Assembly (NCBI GenBank): GCA_027577595.1
Contig: JANBRJ010000035.1
Span: 1-64,000 of the forward strand
Origin: Coemansia sp. RSA 487
Taxonomy: Eukaryota; Kickxellomycota; Kickxellomycetes; Kickxellales; Kickxellaceae
Reading direction: 5' to 3'
DNA length: 64,000 nucleotides
This document shows positions 9,898-18,958 of this stretch, piece by piece. Position numbers and translations under genes: made by a program. The notes beneath the pieces are model-generated. The model saw nothing but the letters and a program-made list of their open reading frames with translations. It was not told the origin of the DNA and made no database searches. Numbering within the stretch: the stretch's first letter is position 1; each line of letters begins with the position of its first letter.

Positions 9898-10617
9898 CTA
9901 TGTTTTTGTAGGAGCAGAAATATGGGCAACAAGACATCCGGTGGCAGCGACAAAGGCATCGACTGGCATCGCCATTTTGAAGTCGATGTCTCCGGCGCCC
10001 AGCCACAGCACGGGCGGGCGTAGCGCAGAAATAGCCGCACTAAGCATGATCGGCACTTCTTCATTTGCCAAGCCAATAGGCGCAACGCCATTGTGGCCAA
10101 AGCCAGTCAGCGCATACGCGGTGTCTTCGTCGGCCAAGCGGAAGTTGAAGCGCTTTCTAGGCGTATGGCCTTTATCGAGCGCGCGCACAACGTCGACCAC
10201 TACCTGTGTGCTGATGGTTTGTGTGTACTGCACCACTATGCAAAGATGCTGCGGCGTTGCGTCGCTTGGGCGCCATCGGGTGTTGGTCATTACGACGGTC
10301 TTGCACATATGGTCCGGGCTGGGGGCGCCGACGCTGAGCGCCCGCTCGTATAGCGGCCACATGTAGTAATCGTGTTCTACGTGGTAGATACGCGTCACGC
10401 TTTGGAGCTTGAGGCCCCGGAGCGCACTGTATACGCGATGTACATCTGCGGGCCACCCGCCCTTCTCTTCTCGTGCATGGGGTATGGCGGCGAGCCTGGC
10501 TTGGTCCGCGAAGTTCTGCATGTACAGGGCGCTGACGGTATCTGATGCCAGCACAGCTGAGATCTGACGACCTATGGAGAGTAGCTCATTGATTTGGCTC
10601 GACTCTGATTTGCCCAT
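9898..10617 (-). CDS. YbaK/prolyl-tRNA synthetase-associated domain protein
   Basis: Of 239 residues, the C-terminal 110 match the YbaK/ProX editing fold: HTPRKRFNFRLADEDTAYAL, then GFGHNGVAPIGL and LWLGAGDIDFKMAMPVDAFV. Such domains hydrolyse mischarged Cys- or Ala-tRNAs in trans; here the lysine in PRKRFNF sits near the family's conserved basic position. The N-terminal 120 residues look eukaryote-specific. The chosen start is the ATG at 10617. Upstream on the coding strand a poly-T tract ending in attgcag (about 10639-10650) looks like a 3' splice site, and the frame stays open through it, so an extra short 5' coding exon or a leader intron is possible; no convincing in-frame donor was found. 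The gene ends tail-to-tail with the WDR59-like gene. Confidence 0.78.
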   Translation of the reverse strand: MGKSESSQINELLSIGRQISAVLASDTVSALYMQNFADQARLAAIPHAREEKGGWPADVHRVYSALRGLKLQSVTRIYHVEHDYYMWPLYERALSVGAPSPDHMCKTVVMTNTRWRPSDATPQHLCIVVQYTQTISTQVVVDVVRALDKGHTPRKRFNFRLADEDTAYALTGFGHNGVAPIGLANEEVPIMLSAAISALRPPVLWLGAGDIDFKMAMPVDAFVAATGCLVAHISAPTKT

Positions 10618-10909
10618 CTCCAAGTTAGCGTTCTGCAATAAAAAAAAAAAGCAAAATAAAGCAATGAGTCTTTGATAAGAACACTTTTGCCTTTGCCTTG
10701 CGTGTAGAGGTGTTTGACGCACTACAAAGTATGGGGATCTTTTCATAAGCAAATAAAGGGGCAGAGGAGAAACACGGAAACGCCGCTTTTGGGAAGACAA
10801 GGATCCACCGGTTTTCCAGTTTCTGTATTTTTTCTGGCTGACAAATTGCGGTCCTGTAATCGGCCTTTTTTTTGCTTCCCCTGAAATGCTAATGCCAAGA
10901 CAATCCTCG

Positions 10910-10918
10910 CATATAAAA
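10910..10918 (+). promoter_or_regulatory. TATA-like element of first MAPEG gene
   Basis: The sequence catataaaa lies 117 bases upstream of the ATG at 11035 and is followed by a pyrimidine-rich leader. Position and sequence fit a TATA box. The region is shared with the divergent YbaK gene. Confidence 0.5.
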
Positions 10919-11034
10919 AATAGCTTTCATTTCCCCCTCCTCACAATTCACTTTCTCGTTTATCTTTTTTATTTCATCTACACCATCATCTTCACCTCTC
11001 CCGGCTTCTATTCTTCATAAATTCAACGAAAAAA

Positions 11035-11481
11035 ATGGCAATCGTTATCGGATCAAACTTTGGATACACCGTGCTTGCAGCGGTAGGCATCGCCGCACAA
11101 TGCTTTGCGGCAGCAATGAGCGTTAACGGAGCGCGTAAGAAGTACAACGTGCAGTTCCCCGACAACGGCGGAGGACGGTATTCGGACAAGCTGTCTGATG
11201 AGGACTGGGTTGCATTCAACAACGTCAAGCGTGCGAGCGACAACTATTTGGAACAAGTCGGCATGGTTCTGGTTATGCTGACCATGGCTGGCTTGTACCA
11301 GCCCAAGCTGGCAGCATCCTTTGGTGCGTCGTATATCTTGGGTCGTTTCTTTTATGCTCGTGGATACGTGGCAGCTGGTGCAAAGGGCCGTATCCATGGC
11401 GCTCCTATCATGGGCTTGTCGTTTATTGCATTGGTTATCACGGCTGCGTACAATGCCTTTACCACCACTATTCTTGCTTAA
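11035..11481 (+). CDS. MAPEG family membrane protein (microsomal GST3-like), copy 1
   Basis: Predicted four-helix membrane protein of 148 residues resembling microsomal glutathione S-transferase 3, which conjugates or reduces lipid hydroperoxides with glutathione in the ER or outer mitochondrial membrane. The hallmark FNNVKRASDNYLEQ (residues 60-73, equivalent to the MGST3 FNxxxRAHxNxLE motif) is intact, and KGRIHGAP follows before the last helix. The length is typical for the family. It sits 396 bases before a diverged tandem copy on the same strand, so the pair arose by duplication. Confidence 0.88.
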   Translation: MAIVIGSNFGYTVLAAVGIAAQCFAAAMSVNGARKKYNVQFPDNGGGRYSDKLSDEDWVAFNNVKRASDNYLEQVGMVLVMLTMAGLYQPKLAASFGASYILGRFFYARGYVAAGAKGRIHGAPIMGLSFIALVITAAYNAFTTTILA

Positions 11482-11877
11482 GAGAGAAAGGCGGGGCGGT
11501 TCTGGATTCGTTGCAGGAAGTGGAGAGAGAAGGGGTGTTTATGCTCTTTGCGAGTTTTTGATTTTTCGTTTATAAAAATGCACGCTGCTTTTTTCTCTAT
11601 TGGATATTTCAAGAAATGCAAATGGCAGACCACGAGGGAAGAGGCCTCTACAGTAAAAAGAGAACGATCCAGCCCAAAAAAGAAACAAGCCCTTTCATTT
11701 CGTCATCCCTCTTCCCCTCATCCTCCATTCCTCGTTTTGAAATATTTCCATCTTTCAAACTCCATCTAATCTTTTTTTTTTCCTTACCTTCTTTTTCCAC
11801 ATTAACCTTTTTCTTCAAGCCTACTTTTATAAAGGACCCGCGAAAAAAAAAACAAAAGTATTCCGTATTAAAAAAAG
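11482..11877. other. Spacer between the tandem MAPEG genes
   Basis: Contains the 3' end of copy 1, a pyrimidine-rich stretch from 11690 to 11820 and a TATA-like ttataaag at 11827-11834, 44 bases before the second ATG. No other feature is seen. Confidence 0.55.
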
Positions 11878-12324
11878 ATGAGCATTGTTATCGGTACCAG
11901 CTACGTGTGGAACATCATGGCAGCCACTGCAATGGGACTGCAAGCTGCAGCGTTCTCCGGATGCGCAAGTCGACAGAAAGCACGGCTCGATTTGCCGCAC
12001 AGCGCCGAGGTTGGGAGCCGTGCCACCGAAAAGCTCAGCGACGAAGAGAACGACGAGTTCTCGAGGTTCCAGAAAGTGCATCAAGCGCATATAGAGTACT
12101 TGCCGCTGGCACAGTCAAGCGTCTTGCTGGCTGGATTGTTCTACCCCAAGCTGTCGGCGTACGCGGGGCTTGGGTACATTGTCGGTAGGCTTGTATATAG
12201 CGTTGCGTACATAAGATGCGGACCAGAGGGTCGCATGTATGGCGCCGCTCTAGTGTGCCCATCCGTAGTCACTATGCTGGGCGCTTCTCTGTACGGGTGT
12301 TTTAAAGCTCTTTCGATTGTCTAA
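11878..12324 (+). CDS. MAPEG family membrane protein, diverged tandem copy 2
   Basis: This protein is exactly as long as its neighbour (148 residues) and colinear with it: both begin M-x-IVIG-(T/S)-x, share KLSDEE/KLSDED, YPKLSA/QPKLAA, IVGRLVYS/ILGRFFYA and a GR(M/I)(Y/H)GA block. The family motif is altered here to FSRFQKVHQAHIEYLP: the Arg of RAxxN becomes Lys, the Asn is His, and the LE dyad is lost to LP. Because these residues line the glutathione site in MGST enzymes, this copy may have changed substrate or lost catalysis (inference). The open frame and lack of breaks argue that it is under selection. Confidence 0.85.
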   Translation: MSIVIGTSYVWNIMAATAMGLQAAAFSGCASRQKARLDLPHSAEVGSRATEKLSDEENDEFSRFQKVHQAHIEYLPLAQSSVLLAGLFYPKLSAYAGLGYIVGRLVYSVAYIRCGPEGRMYGAALVCPSVVTMLGASLYGCFKALSIV

Positions 12325-12443
12325 GCACTATTGAAATGGAAGGTTGTGCTTTTTATTTTTTTATTTTTTATTCCAGAATATTGCGTATATTTCCATTTCC
12401 CTTATTCAAAGGAAATCGTATTAAATTATTTATCACAAAGACA

Positions 12444-12484
12444 AGAGGAGAGAGAGATAAAGAGAGAGAGAGAGAGAGAGAGAA
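12444..12484. repeat. GA-rich microsatellite
   Basis: An imperfect (AG)n tract lies in the short spacer between the second MAPEG stop and the 3' end of the first arrestin-like gene. Confidence 0.8.
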
Positions 12485-12520
12485 AATGGGCATTCATAAA
12501 GATGAAATATCATTCTAAAA

Positions 12521-14947
12521 TTAAAGAACAGTATCCAGAGAAACCACCAGATCATTGAAAAGAGCATGGTGGTGGTGATGGTGGTGCTGGGAATCGACGG
12601 CCGTTATATCCTTTGCCAGCGATAAACGGCCGTTGGATACACAAGCGGTATCGTTCGAAGACACCGATATGGCCGAGATTCTCGAGTACCTGGCCTGTTT
12701 TGCACACGATGCCTTGATCGAAGGAGCCAAATCCTGCGATCCGACACACGGATCGTTGACAGATGTTCTGGCCAATGAACGGTCATGATTGTTGACGTGG
12801 GGCCGGGGGACCACGGATCCGGCTGAAGAGATCATTGGAACATGCAGGCTAGTCGACGATCCGATGGCCGACCACGTCGAGATCTGGCTGGACCACGGGT
12901 TTCTATATGTTGTCATCACCAGAACCAGCCGAGGCCACAAGAGCTGATCCGTGTGTTTCTGGGTCCCTGCCGAAGCCCTGTCACTACGTCTATTATGTCT
13001 GCGCTTGCTCCCCTCTGTCTTCTCAGGCACACGCTGGCTATCAAAGAACAGCCCCAGCGCACGGTCCCTGTTGGCAGTTGTCCCCTTGGGTTCACTTCTG
13101 ATTATCGCATTAGGAATCACTACAGAGCACTCTGAGCCCTCAAGGAGCTGTGCCAGTGCCGCACGGTGCGCGTCCACATGGTACAGATCGTGGAGCCGAG
13201 TAAGGAACGTGGTGGAGAACCCGCCCTTGTATCCGTTTGTGGACATTGCATGCAGCACCGGCGCATGGAAGAACCGCCCCAGCTGCTGGTTCCGAAGCGC
13301 CGTCGTCCCTTTGGGCTGGACGTTTATTTCGTAGCCATAGCTAGGTCTAGGTACACTCTTATCCACCAGCGACGTTGTCGATGACAGAGGAGACGCTATC
13401 GACACTCCCTGGGGGCCCTGTCTGATGTTCTTCAGGCCCGATGGCTTTGACAAGGGTAGCGGAGGCACAGGAGGGCATCCCACGAGAGATAGCTCCCACG
13501 AAGGCGCTGCATAGTCGCTGATTCGTGTGCAATGCGAGACCGCACGAAGCGATGAAGCTTTGCCCAACAGCTCATCGTTGTTTACGCGCAACGCGCTCCT
13601 AGCCTCGGGGTTAGCGCGGCTCTTGGGAGTCCTGTTGTTCCTGTGGTTGAGGGGCGATGATGGCAAGCGGCGTGGAATAAACTGCTGCAACCGGGAACCC
13701 AGGTCCGTAATGCTCCTGTTCAGCCGCGAGGAGGAGGCGGAGAAGGAGGAAGGAGGATCGGCGCCCTCGTACACTCCTTGCTTGCTCTTATCTCCACCAG
13801 CAAACGGGTAATCGACGTCTGTTTTGGCCGAGGATGCGTTCGACCCACGCGACTGCACCGACGGAGACCTTCCAAGCAACACGGGGCGTGGCATTTGGGT
13901 TTCGGGAAGCAATACACGAGAGGCCACTGGTATGGGGACCCGCACCTGTGCGCGCCTTATATGGCTGCTCCACCCGGAGGTCGAAAAGACGGTCAGCTCC
14001 ACATAGTATGTGAACCTCAGATACGCCGACTCGTGCAGCACAAATAGATCGCATGGAAGCTGCGCATGCAAGTGCGCGTAATACGCACCGTGGCTCTCGT
14101 AAGCGTCGCGCTCGAAGGAAAGATCTCTTTTATCGCCCAATGGCTTGCGGGACGTCCACAGGCGACGACCCAGATCCAGCTGCTCCTCGTGCGGCTCGGG
14201 AATTTGCGGGTAGAAGCAGTCCGTTTGCTCGTAAAGAACGTACTGCGCCCTGCGTAGCTGCTTCCCGCCAGTCAGCCGCAGTTGGAAATCCACCATGTCG
14301 CCAGGAACAAACGCTTGCTGCAGCCCCATTGCTTGCAAGTGGAACACTCGGTGGTTCAGGTCCTCTGTATCATGGACGGTGTCGCTAAACAAGTATCGCG
14401 GCTTTCCTCCTTCCGGTGTTTCCGCATTCAGGTGGCTTTGCTCGCCACTTAAAAGGGCAATAGTTTCGGGTATAAAGTTGATTGTCTGCGAAGACGATAA
14501 CAGTGGCCTCGAGTTATTGACAAAGTCAGCCTTAAACACATACGTTATCTCGTACTCCTCGGTCGTGCTGGTTTGCGGGTAATTGACGCGCGGAAACTCG
14601 CACGAGAAATGGAACATGTGTATTCCCTCTGCCAGCTGCCCTGCTTCAGTTGGCTCCTTCTCTCCATTGCTAGTCCATAGAGCCATGGTCCGACTAAAGT
14701 ACTCTCTTCTCACGGTCTTGGACCGAACCATCGGCATGTGCGCTGTGTTGCTGTTGACGGATGATGGTGCCAGTGAGATACGTTCAGCTCCGGTAAAGCT
14801 GAGCTGAACGCATGTGGCTGCCTGTGCCTTGGGGAGCTGCAAGTATACGACACCTGCAAGATTTGTGCGTGGTGTGCAGCGTGGTGGGGCACCCGATGTG
14901 TACGCAGGAAACCGGATTTCTAGTGTTCCTCTCTGATGCTGCTCCAT
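12521..14947 (-). CDS. Arrestin-like (alpha-arrestin) protein, copy A
   Basis: The 808-residue protein has an arrestin fold in its first 330 residues. N-lobe strands include LEIRFPAYTSGAPP, LAGVVYLQLPK and VQLSFTGAERISL; a HMFHFSCEFPRVNYP strand and a YEITYVFKADF strand follow. The rest is a Ser/Pro/Arg-rich tail ending in a run of eight histidines and ALFNDLVVSL. Fungal alpha-arrestins adapt ubiquitin ligases to plasma-membrane transporters, but no PPxY ligase-binding motif is obvious in this copy. Within the tail (about residues 540-640) a 16-residue unit occurs twice, PKGTTALRNQQLGRFF and PKGTTANRDRALGLFF, with the matching DNA also similar. The start ATG at 14947 is the only plausible one. 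It is the downstream member of a tandem pair. Confidence 0.82.
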   Translation of the reverse strand: MEQHQRGTLEIRFPAYTSGAPPRCTPRTNLAGVVYLQLPKAQAATCVQLSFTGAERISLAPSSVNSNTAHMPMVRSKTVRREYFSRTMALWTSNGEKEPTEAGQLAEGIHMFHFSCEFPRVNYPQTSTTEEYEITYVFKADFVNNSRPLLSSSQTINFIPETIALLSGEQSHLNAETPEGGKPRYLFSDTVHDTEDLNHRVFHLQAMGLQQAFVPGDMVDFQLRLTGGKQLRRAQYVLYEQTDCFYPQIPEPHEEQLDLGRRLWTSRKPLGDKRDLSFERDAYESHGAYYAHLHAQLPCDLFVLHESAYLRFTYYVELTVFSTSGWSSHIRRAQVRVPIPVASRVLLPETQMPRPVLLGRSPSVQSRGSNASSAKTDVDYPFAGGDKSKQGVYEGADPPSSFSASSSRLNRSITDLGSRLQQFIPRRLPSSPLNHRNNRTPKSRANPEARSALRVNNDELLGKASSLRAVSHCTRISDYAAPSWELSLVGCPPVPPLPLSKPSGLKNIRQGPQGVSIASPLSSTTSLVDKSVPRPSYGYEINVQPKGTTALRNQQLGRFFHAPVLHAMSTNGYKGGFSTTFLTRLHDLYHVDAHRAALAQLLEGSECSVVIPNAIIRSEPKGTTANRDRALGLFFDSQRVPEKTEGSKRRHNRRSDRASAGTQKHTDQLLWPRLVLVMTTYRNPWSSQISTWSAIGSSTSLHVPMISSAGSVVPRPHVNNHDRSLARTSVNDPCVGSQDLAPSIKASCAKQARYSRISAISVSSNDTACVSNGRLSLAKDITAVDSQHHHHHHHALFNDLVVSLDTVL

Positions 14948-16345
14948 ATTTTAAATATAATAAATAGTTTGAATAAAAAAAACGCGCGTATGATAAAAAA
15001 AAGAAATATACAAATAATATAAACAAAATACCAAATGTTTAAAACGCAATTATAATATTTTAAAAGTAAATATTTAATGGAAAAATAAGTGGAAAAAAAA
15101 AGGAAAAAGAAGTTTCTTTCTTTTTATTTCGATGAAATGATTAAAGGAGGAATGTTGACTGTATTTTAAACCAAACGAATAATGTGTTCCAAAAAGCAAG
15201 ACTAGTTTTTTTTTTCCAGTTCAGTAGTGGTTAGTCGGGAAAAATGTATCAATTCAATACGCGCGCATAATCCTATTACCATTCTTCTTATTTTAAACCA
15301 AACTAAACCGTATTTGGAACTCTTCTCCTCCAACTTTGCTCCCCGATTCGGTTTTTTTTTTCCCATTTCAGAAATATGTCTTGGTTTCCCTACCCCCTTT
15401 GTTCTGTATTTACACTCCCCCTTTATTCGAAAGAAATATAAAGAGGTGCGGGCTTGGGCTAGTAGTGTTCTACCCATCCCTCGTCCTTTAAAGTAAATGA
15501 TTACAATTATTCAAAAAAAAACTGTTTTTGTATTTCTCGCACAAAGGGGGGAGGAGGACGAATATTGGAAACAGAAATACGTTCATTATTTATGTTTTCC
15601 TCTTACAATCAATTTTTTTTTAAAAAAAAAATAAACGTGTAATCGTTTTCCTTTCGCCACGTGTATTTTCCTGAGAAACATTTTGCACAACGTAATATTG
15701 TTATTTATTATCTGACCATTTACAAAAAAAAAGCCCACTCTTGCTCTCCATTGCCACAATATTCTCCGTAAACGAGGCTGAATATTCTATCAGACAAATT
15801 ATATTCCAGCCACACTTGTCCATATATGATATTTGCTTTGTGCTTGTTCATACTAATTGTCTTTTTGTTGTTGTCGTTGTAACGTAACAACAGCAGTAGC
15901 AATTGCAGCGTTTCAATCGACAATCGTATATATCACGCCATTGTCATTTATCGTAAACAAAGTATGTCAATTGTTTGTTGACGGTAGAAGGGAATGTGCT
16001 CTGACGCTTTTTCAACAACAATGAAAACAGAATAGTTGTCCAGCTTTTCGCTGTGGCTTTTGGTTATCAAAGAAAAGGCGAAGCAAATAAATGGAAAAAG
16101 GGAGGGGGAACATGGGGAGATTCAATTAGCATGTTACGCTTTGCACATCATTCCAGTTAGTTTTAACCATATCGTATTTATCAAAAATATGAGATAATGG
16201 ATAAAGGAAATAAGCCTCCTCCACATTTTCCAAAATGAAAAATGGAATATTTTTATATTATTGATGACTAACGGAGTTTATAACAACGAAAGATGAAAGA
16301 ATTGAAAGAGTTGAAACGCTAAAGAACAAGAAAGAAAGCACTTTT
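14948..16345. other. Spacer between the tandem arrestin-like genes
   Basis: About 1.4 kb, strongly A/T-rich, with many poly-A/T runs and several C-rich patches (15405-15420, 15545-15560). It should hold the copy A promoter and the copy B 3' end. No conserved coding frame, tRNA or repeat is recognised. Confidence 0.6.
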
Positions 16346-18958
16346 TCACATAATGTTGGAGCCAATATTCACGCTTTCAAGTATTGGCATTGGGACCTTT
16401 TCGCCATTCTCCAAGAACGACAAAAGACACGGGTAGTTGATAGTTTCCTCTTGCTTTGCACCACCACCGCCGTTTCCTTGTGACGAAGCATCAAACCGAA
16501 AGTTCGTCAGCGTGTTTGTAGGCGATCCCTTGATGGCGTTTGTCTCTTCCGCCTGAGCAATCGACAGATTTAGACACGACAGACTGTCGCCCAAGCTCTG
16601 TGCTGTGCTGTTGTCCATACCATCGGCCAGCACTTGGCTGCTCCCGCTGCTACTGCCGCCCGACGAGTCTCTCCCCATTCCAATTGCGTTACTGTTGGCC
16701 CTGTACTTCGGAGGCGGTGCCATCTGCCGCCGGCTGGTAACAATCTTCAGTGGAAGCTTTCCGGACGCCTTCTTCGTCGTTCCAAAGCTTCCTCCAATGC
16801 TCATCGCAATGTCCACCGAGTATTCATAGTCCAGGAACACCGACGAAACCGGCGACATATCTGCCATTGACGGCAAAGTGAACTGCACCTTGGCAAACCG
16901 GTACGATCCTTTGGCGAGCAACCCGCCAATCGCCACAGGTGTCGCTGACGACAGCCTGTTTGCGTACTTTGCCGGCAGCAGCGAGCTGTACGTCGAGTTG
17001 TTGCGCGCAAACGAAATATAGTTGCTGGCAAGCGACGACGCTGTTGCTTTTGTCGGCTGGTACCTGATCGACAACGTATCGGACACCGAGCTCTTCTCGC
17101 TGACGCTGTCGTCCATCTCGCTGCTCAGGTTCCTTGACAGCCGGTTGTTACTTTTAGAAATCTGGCCTCCGCCATAGTGGTTCGAAGAGCCATTGTTGCT
17201 GTTGTTGGTCAGCGGCGACGGTGCCATGTTGCCATTGGGCTGTTGCTGATAATGTGCTGACGAAGCAGCGGCTTCGCTGTCAATATCACCGCCATTGCCG
17301 CCATGCTGCTGTTTCTGCAGCTTCCGCGGCATTATCGAAGAAAGCGCTGACGGGTTGGCGGCGGCTTGCGTCGGCGAAAAGCACTGCTGGTACATACTCT
17401 GCTGCTGCTGGCGAGCAGCTGTGCCCATCGATGGCGTACGAGAGCGTCCAACAGTATGAGCATTTGGCTGCTGTTGCGATCCACCACCGCCACCCAAGTG
17501 CATGTGCGTTGCGCTGTCCAGCGATGTCGTTGATCCTGACATACTCCTCCGGCCATTCTCAAGCGTGTCGCTGCTACCGTTGTTGTTATTGCTGTTGTTG
17601 ATGCTGTTGTTGTTGCTATCGTTGTTGTTGCCATTGGCTCCTCCAGGAAGTTCCTGTGCCTCTGTCAATGGCGACAACGGAACGACTCCAGGGGACTGCA
17701 GCATACCGCCCAGTTGATGCTGCTGCTGCTGCTGCTGCTGCTGATGGCTTGCAGTGGAATTGCTGTCAGCGATGGACATTCCCGCGGTCGTAGTCACAGG
17801 ACTTGTTGGAACGGTATCTGCCGAGCTCCGCGATACGTCAATCGACTGGACCGCATCCCTGTTGGCCTTTGATCTGCTAACCATGCGCGAAAATCCCGAT
17901 TGGTGTTGCTGTTGGCTCTGCGGAACGACTTCACTATCGGGCTGGGTAGGCGAAGTAGTCGTGCTGTTGGTAAACAAATAGCGCCCAAGCAAACCAATAT
18001 CCTGAGTAATGCTTGTCTTGGTCAGCTTGTTGAACTCGAGCTCCTGCGGCATCGAAAGATCAACCGAGCATCTCCACAGTATAGGCACCTCGGACTCGTC
18101 AATGATTGGAGCTGATGATTTTCTGCACCTGATGTTCTCTCGCAGCTGGGCGGTGGCGCTGGTGATCTTTTTGCCTGCAGGCGCTAGAATCAGCAGCTCG
18201 ACGGTTTCGCCCGGAAGGTAGGTGGGGGTGGAGTTGAAGACATGCAGGTTCATGTACACTTTGGGCCCAGAGTTGGACGACGATTGGAAGGGAAGGATCG
18301 ACGAGATCCGAGGGTCGCTAGAGGTCGGCTGCGTGCCTCCGCTGGCGGCAGCTGCCGCTGCAGCCGCTGCATCCACCATGGGCACGACAGTCTCGAGAGG
18401 AGCTGCACTCAGTGCATGGGTGACCACCGGCGCTTGGACAACAGGCTCGAATCTAAAAGCCTTGATGCCGGTCTTGCGCACATCCTTCAAGACATTTCCA
18501 CCCCTTTGCTGGTCAAAGACCTCGGTAAACAGACTGGCCTCGAAGAAATATGAGATCTCGATGTCGGGCGTTTGGCGGGGCGTCGGCATATTGACATGCG
18601 GCATGGTGAAGGAGAAATGGAACCGGTGCGCCTGGTCGCAAGGGATGATCCGGGTGCTGCCCACACGAGGCGTGCCCCAGAGAATCAGCTCGCGTCGGAA
18701 AAACTCCTTGTCCATTACCATCGTCTGCGACATCACTGTCAGCTGCTGGCGCTTCTCTGTGACCTCCATCCGTGCTGTTGCTACTGGCGTGCGCCGCACA
18801 CGCTCGACACCGCAGAACTTGAGGTGCAGGTGCGAGGCAGCCATTGGGCTGTTGAGCTTGAGAACCACTACTCCCGCAACAGTGTCCCCCGGCTTGCAAA
18901 CCGGGGTCCCTGTTACGTGCGTCGGAAAGCAAATCTCAAACAGTGTTGGTTCGGACAT
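16346..18958 (-). CDS. Arrestin-like (alpha-arrestin) protein with PPxY motif, copy B
   Basis: This 870-residue protein begins at the ATG at 18958; the nine bases further upstream offer only a TTG. The N-lobe is clearly related to copy A: LFEICFPTHVTGTP, VAGVVVLKLN, LHLKFCGVERV, FHFSFTMPHVNMP and IEISYFFEASLF. A C-lobe half (VYMNLHVFNSTPTYLPGETV near residue 240, and the strand VFLDYEYSVDIAMSIGG near 710) is split by a long Gln/Ser/Asn-rich insert. PPPKY near residue 750 gives a PPxY motif, the known docking site for WW domains of Rsp5/Nedd4 ligases, so a role in ubiquitin-linked transporter endocytosis is likely. Just before the ATG the coding strand reads tattgcag, which could be a 3' splice site of a leader intron. 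Confidence 0.85.
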   Translation of the reverse strand: MSEPTLFEICFPTHVTGTPVCKPGDTVAGVVVLKLNSPMAASHLHLKFCGVERVRRTPVATARMEVTEKRQQLTVMSQTMVMDKEFFRRELILWGTPRVGSTRIIPCDQAHRFHFSFTMPHVNMPTPRQTPDIEISYFFEASLFTEVFDQQRGGNVLKDVRKTGIKAFRFEPVVQAPVVTHALSAAPLETVVPMVDAAAAAAAAASGGTQPTSSDPRISSILPFQSSSNSGPKVYMNLHVFNSTPTYLPGETVELLILAPAGKKITSATAQLRENIRCRKSSAPIIDESEVPILWRCSVDLSMPQELEFNKLTKTSITQDIGLLGRYLFTNSTTTSPTQPDSEVVPQSQQQHQSGFSRMVSRSKANRDAVQSIDVSRSSADTVPTSPVTTTAGMSIADSNSTASHQQQQQQQQHQLGGMLQSPGVVPLSPLTEAQELPGGANGNNNDSNNNSINNSNNNNGSSDTLENGRRSMSGSTTSLDSATHMHLGGGGGSQQQPNAHTVGRSRTPSMGTAARQQQQSMYQQCFSPTQAAANPSALSSIMPRKLQKQQHGGNGGDIDSEAAASSAHYQQQPNGNMAPSPLTNNSNNGSSNHYGGGQISKSNNRLSRNLSSEMDDSVSEKSSVSDTLSIRYQPTKATASSLASNYISFARNNSTYSSLLPAKYANRLSSATPVAIGGLLAKGSYRFAKVQFTLPSMADMSPVSSVFLDYEYSVDIAMSIGGSFGTTKKASGKLPLKIVTSRRQMAPPPKYRANSNAIGMGRDSSGGSSSGSSQVLADGMDNSTAQSLGDSLSCLNLSIAQAEETNAIKGSPTNTLTNFRFDASSQGNGGGGAKQEETINYPCLLSFLENGEKVPMPILESVNIGSNIM

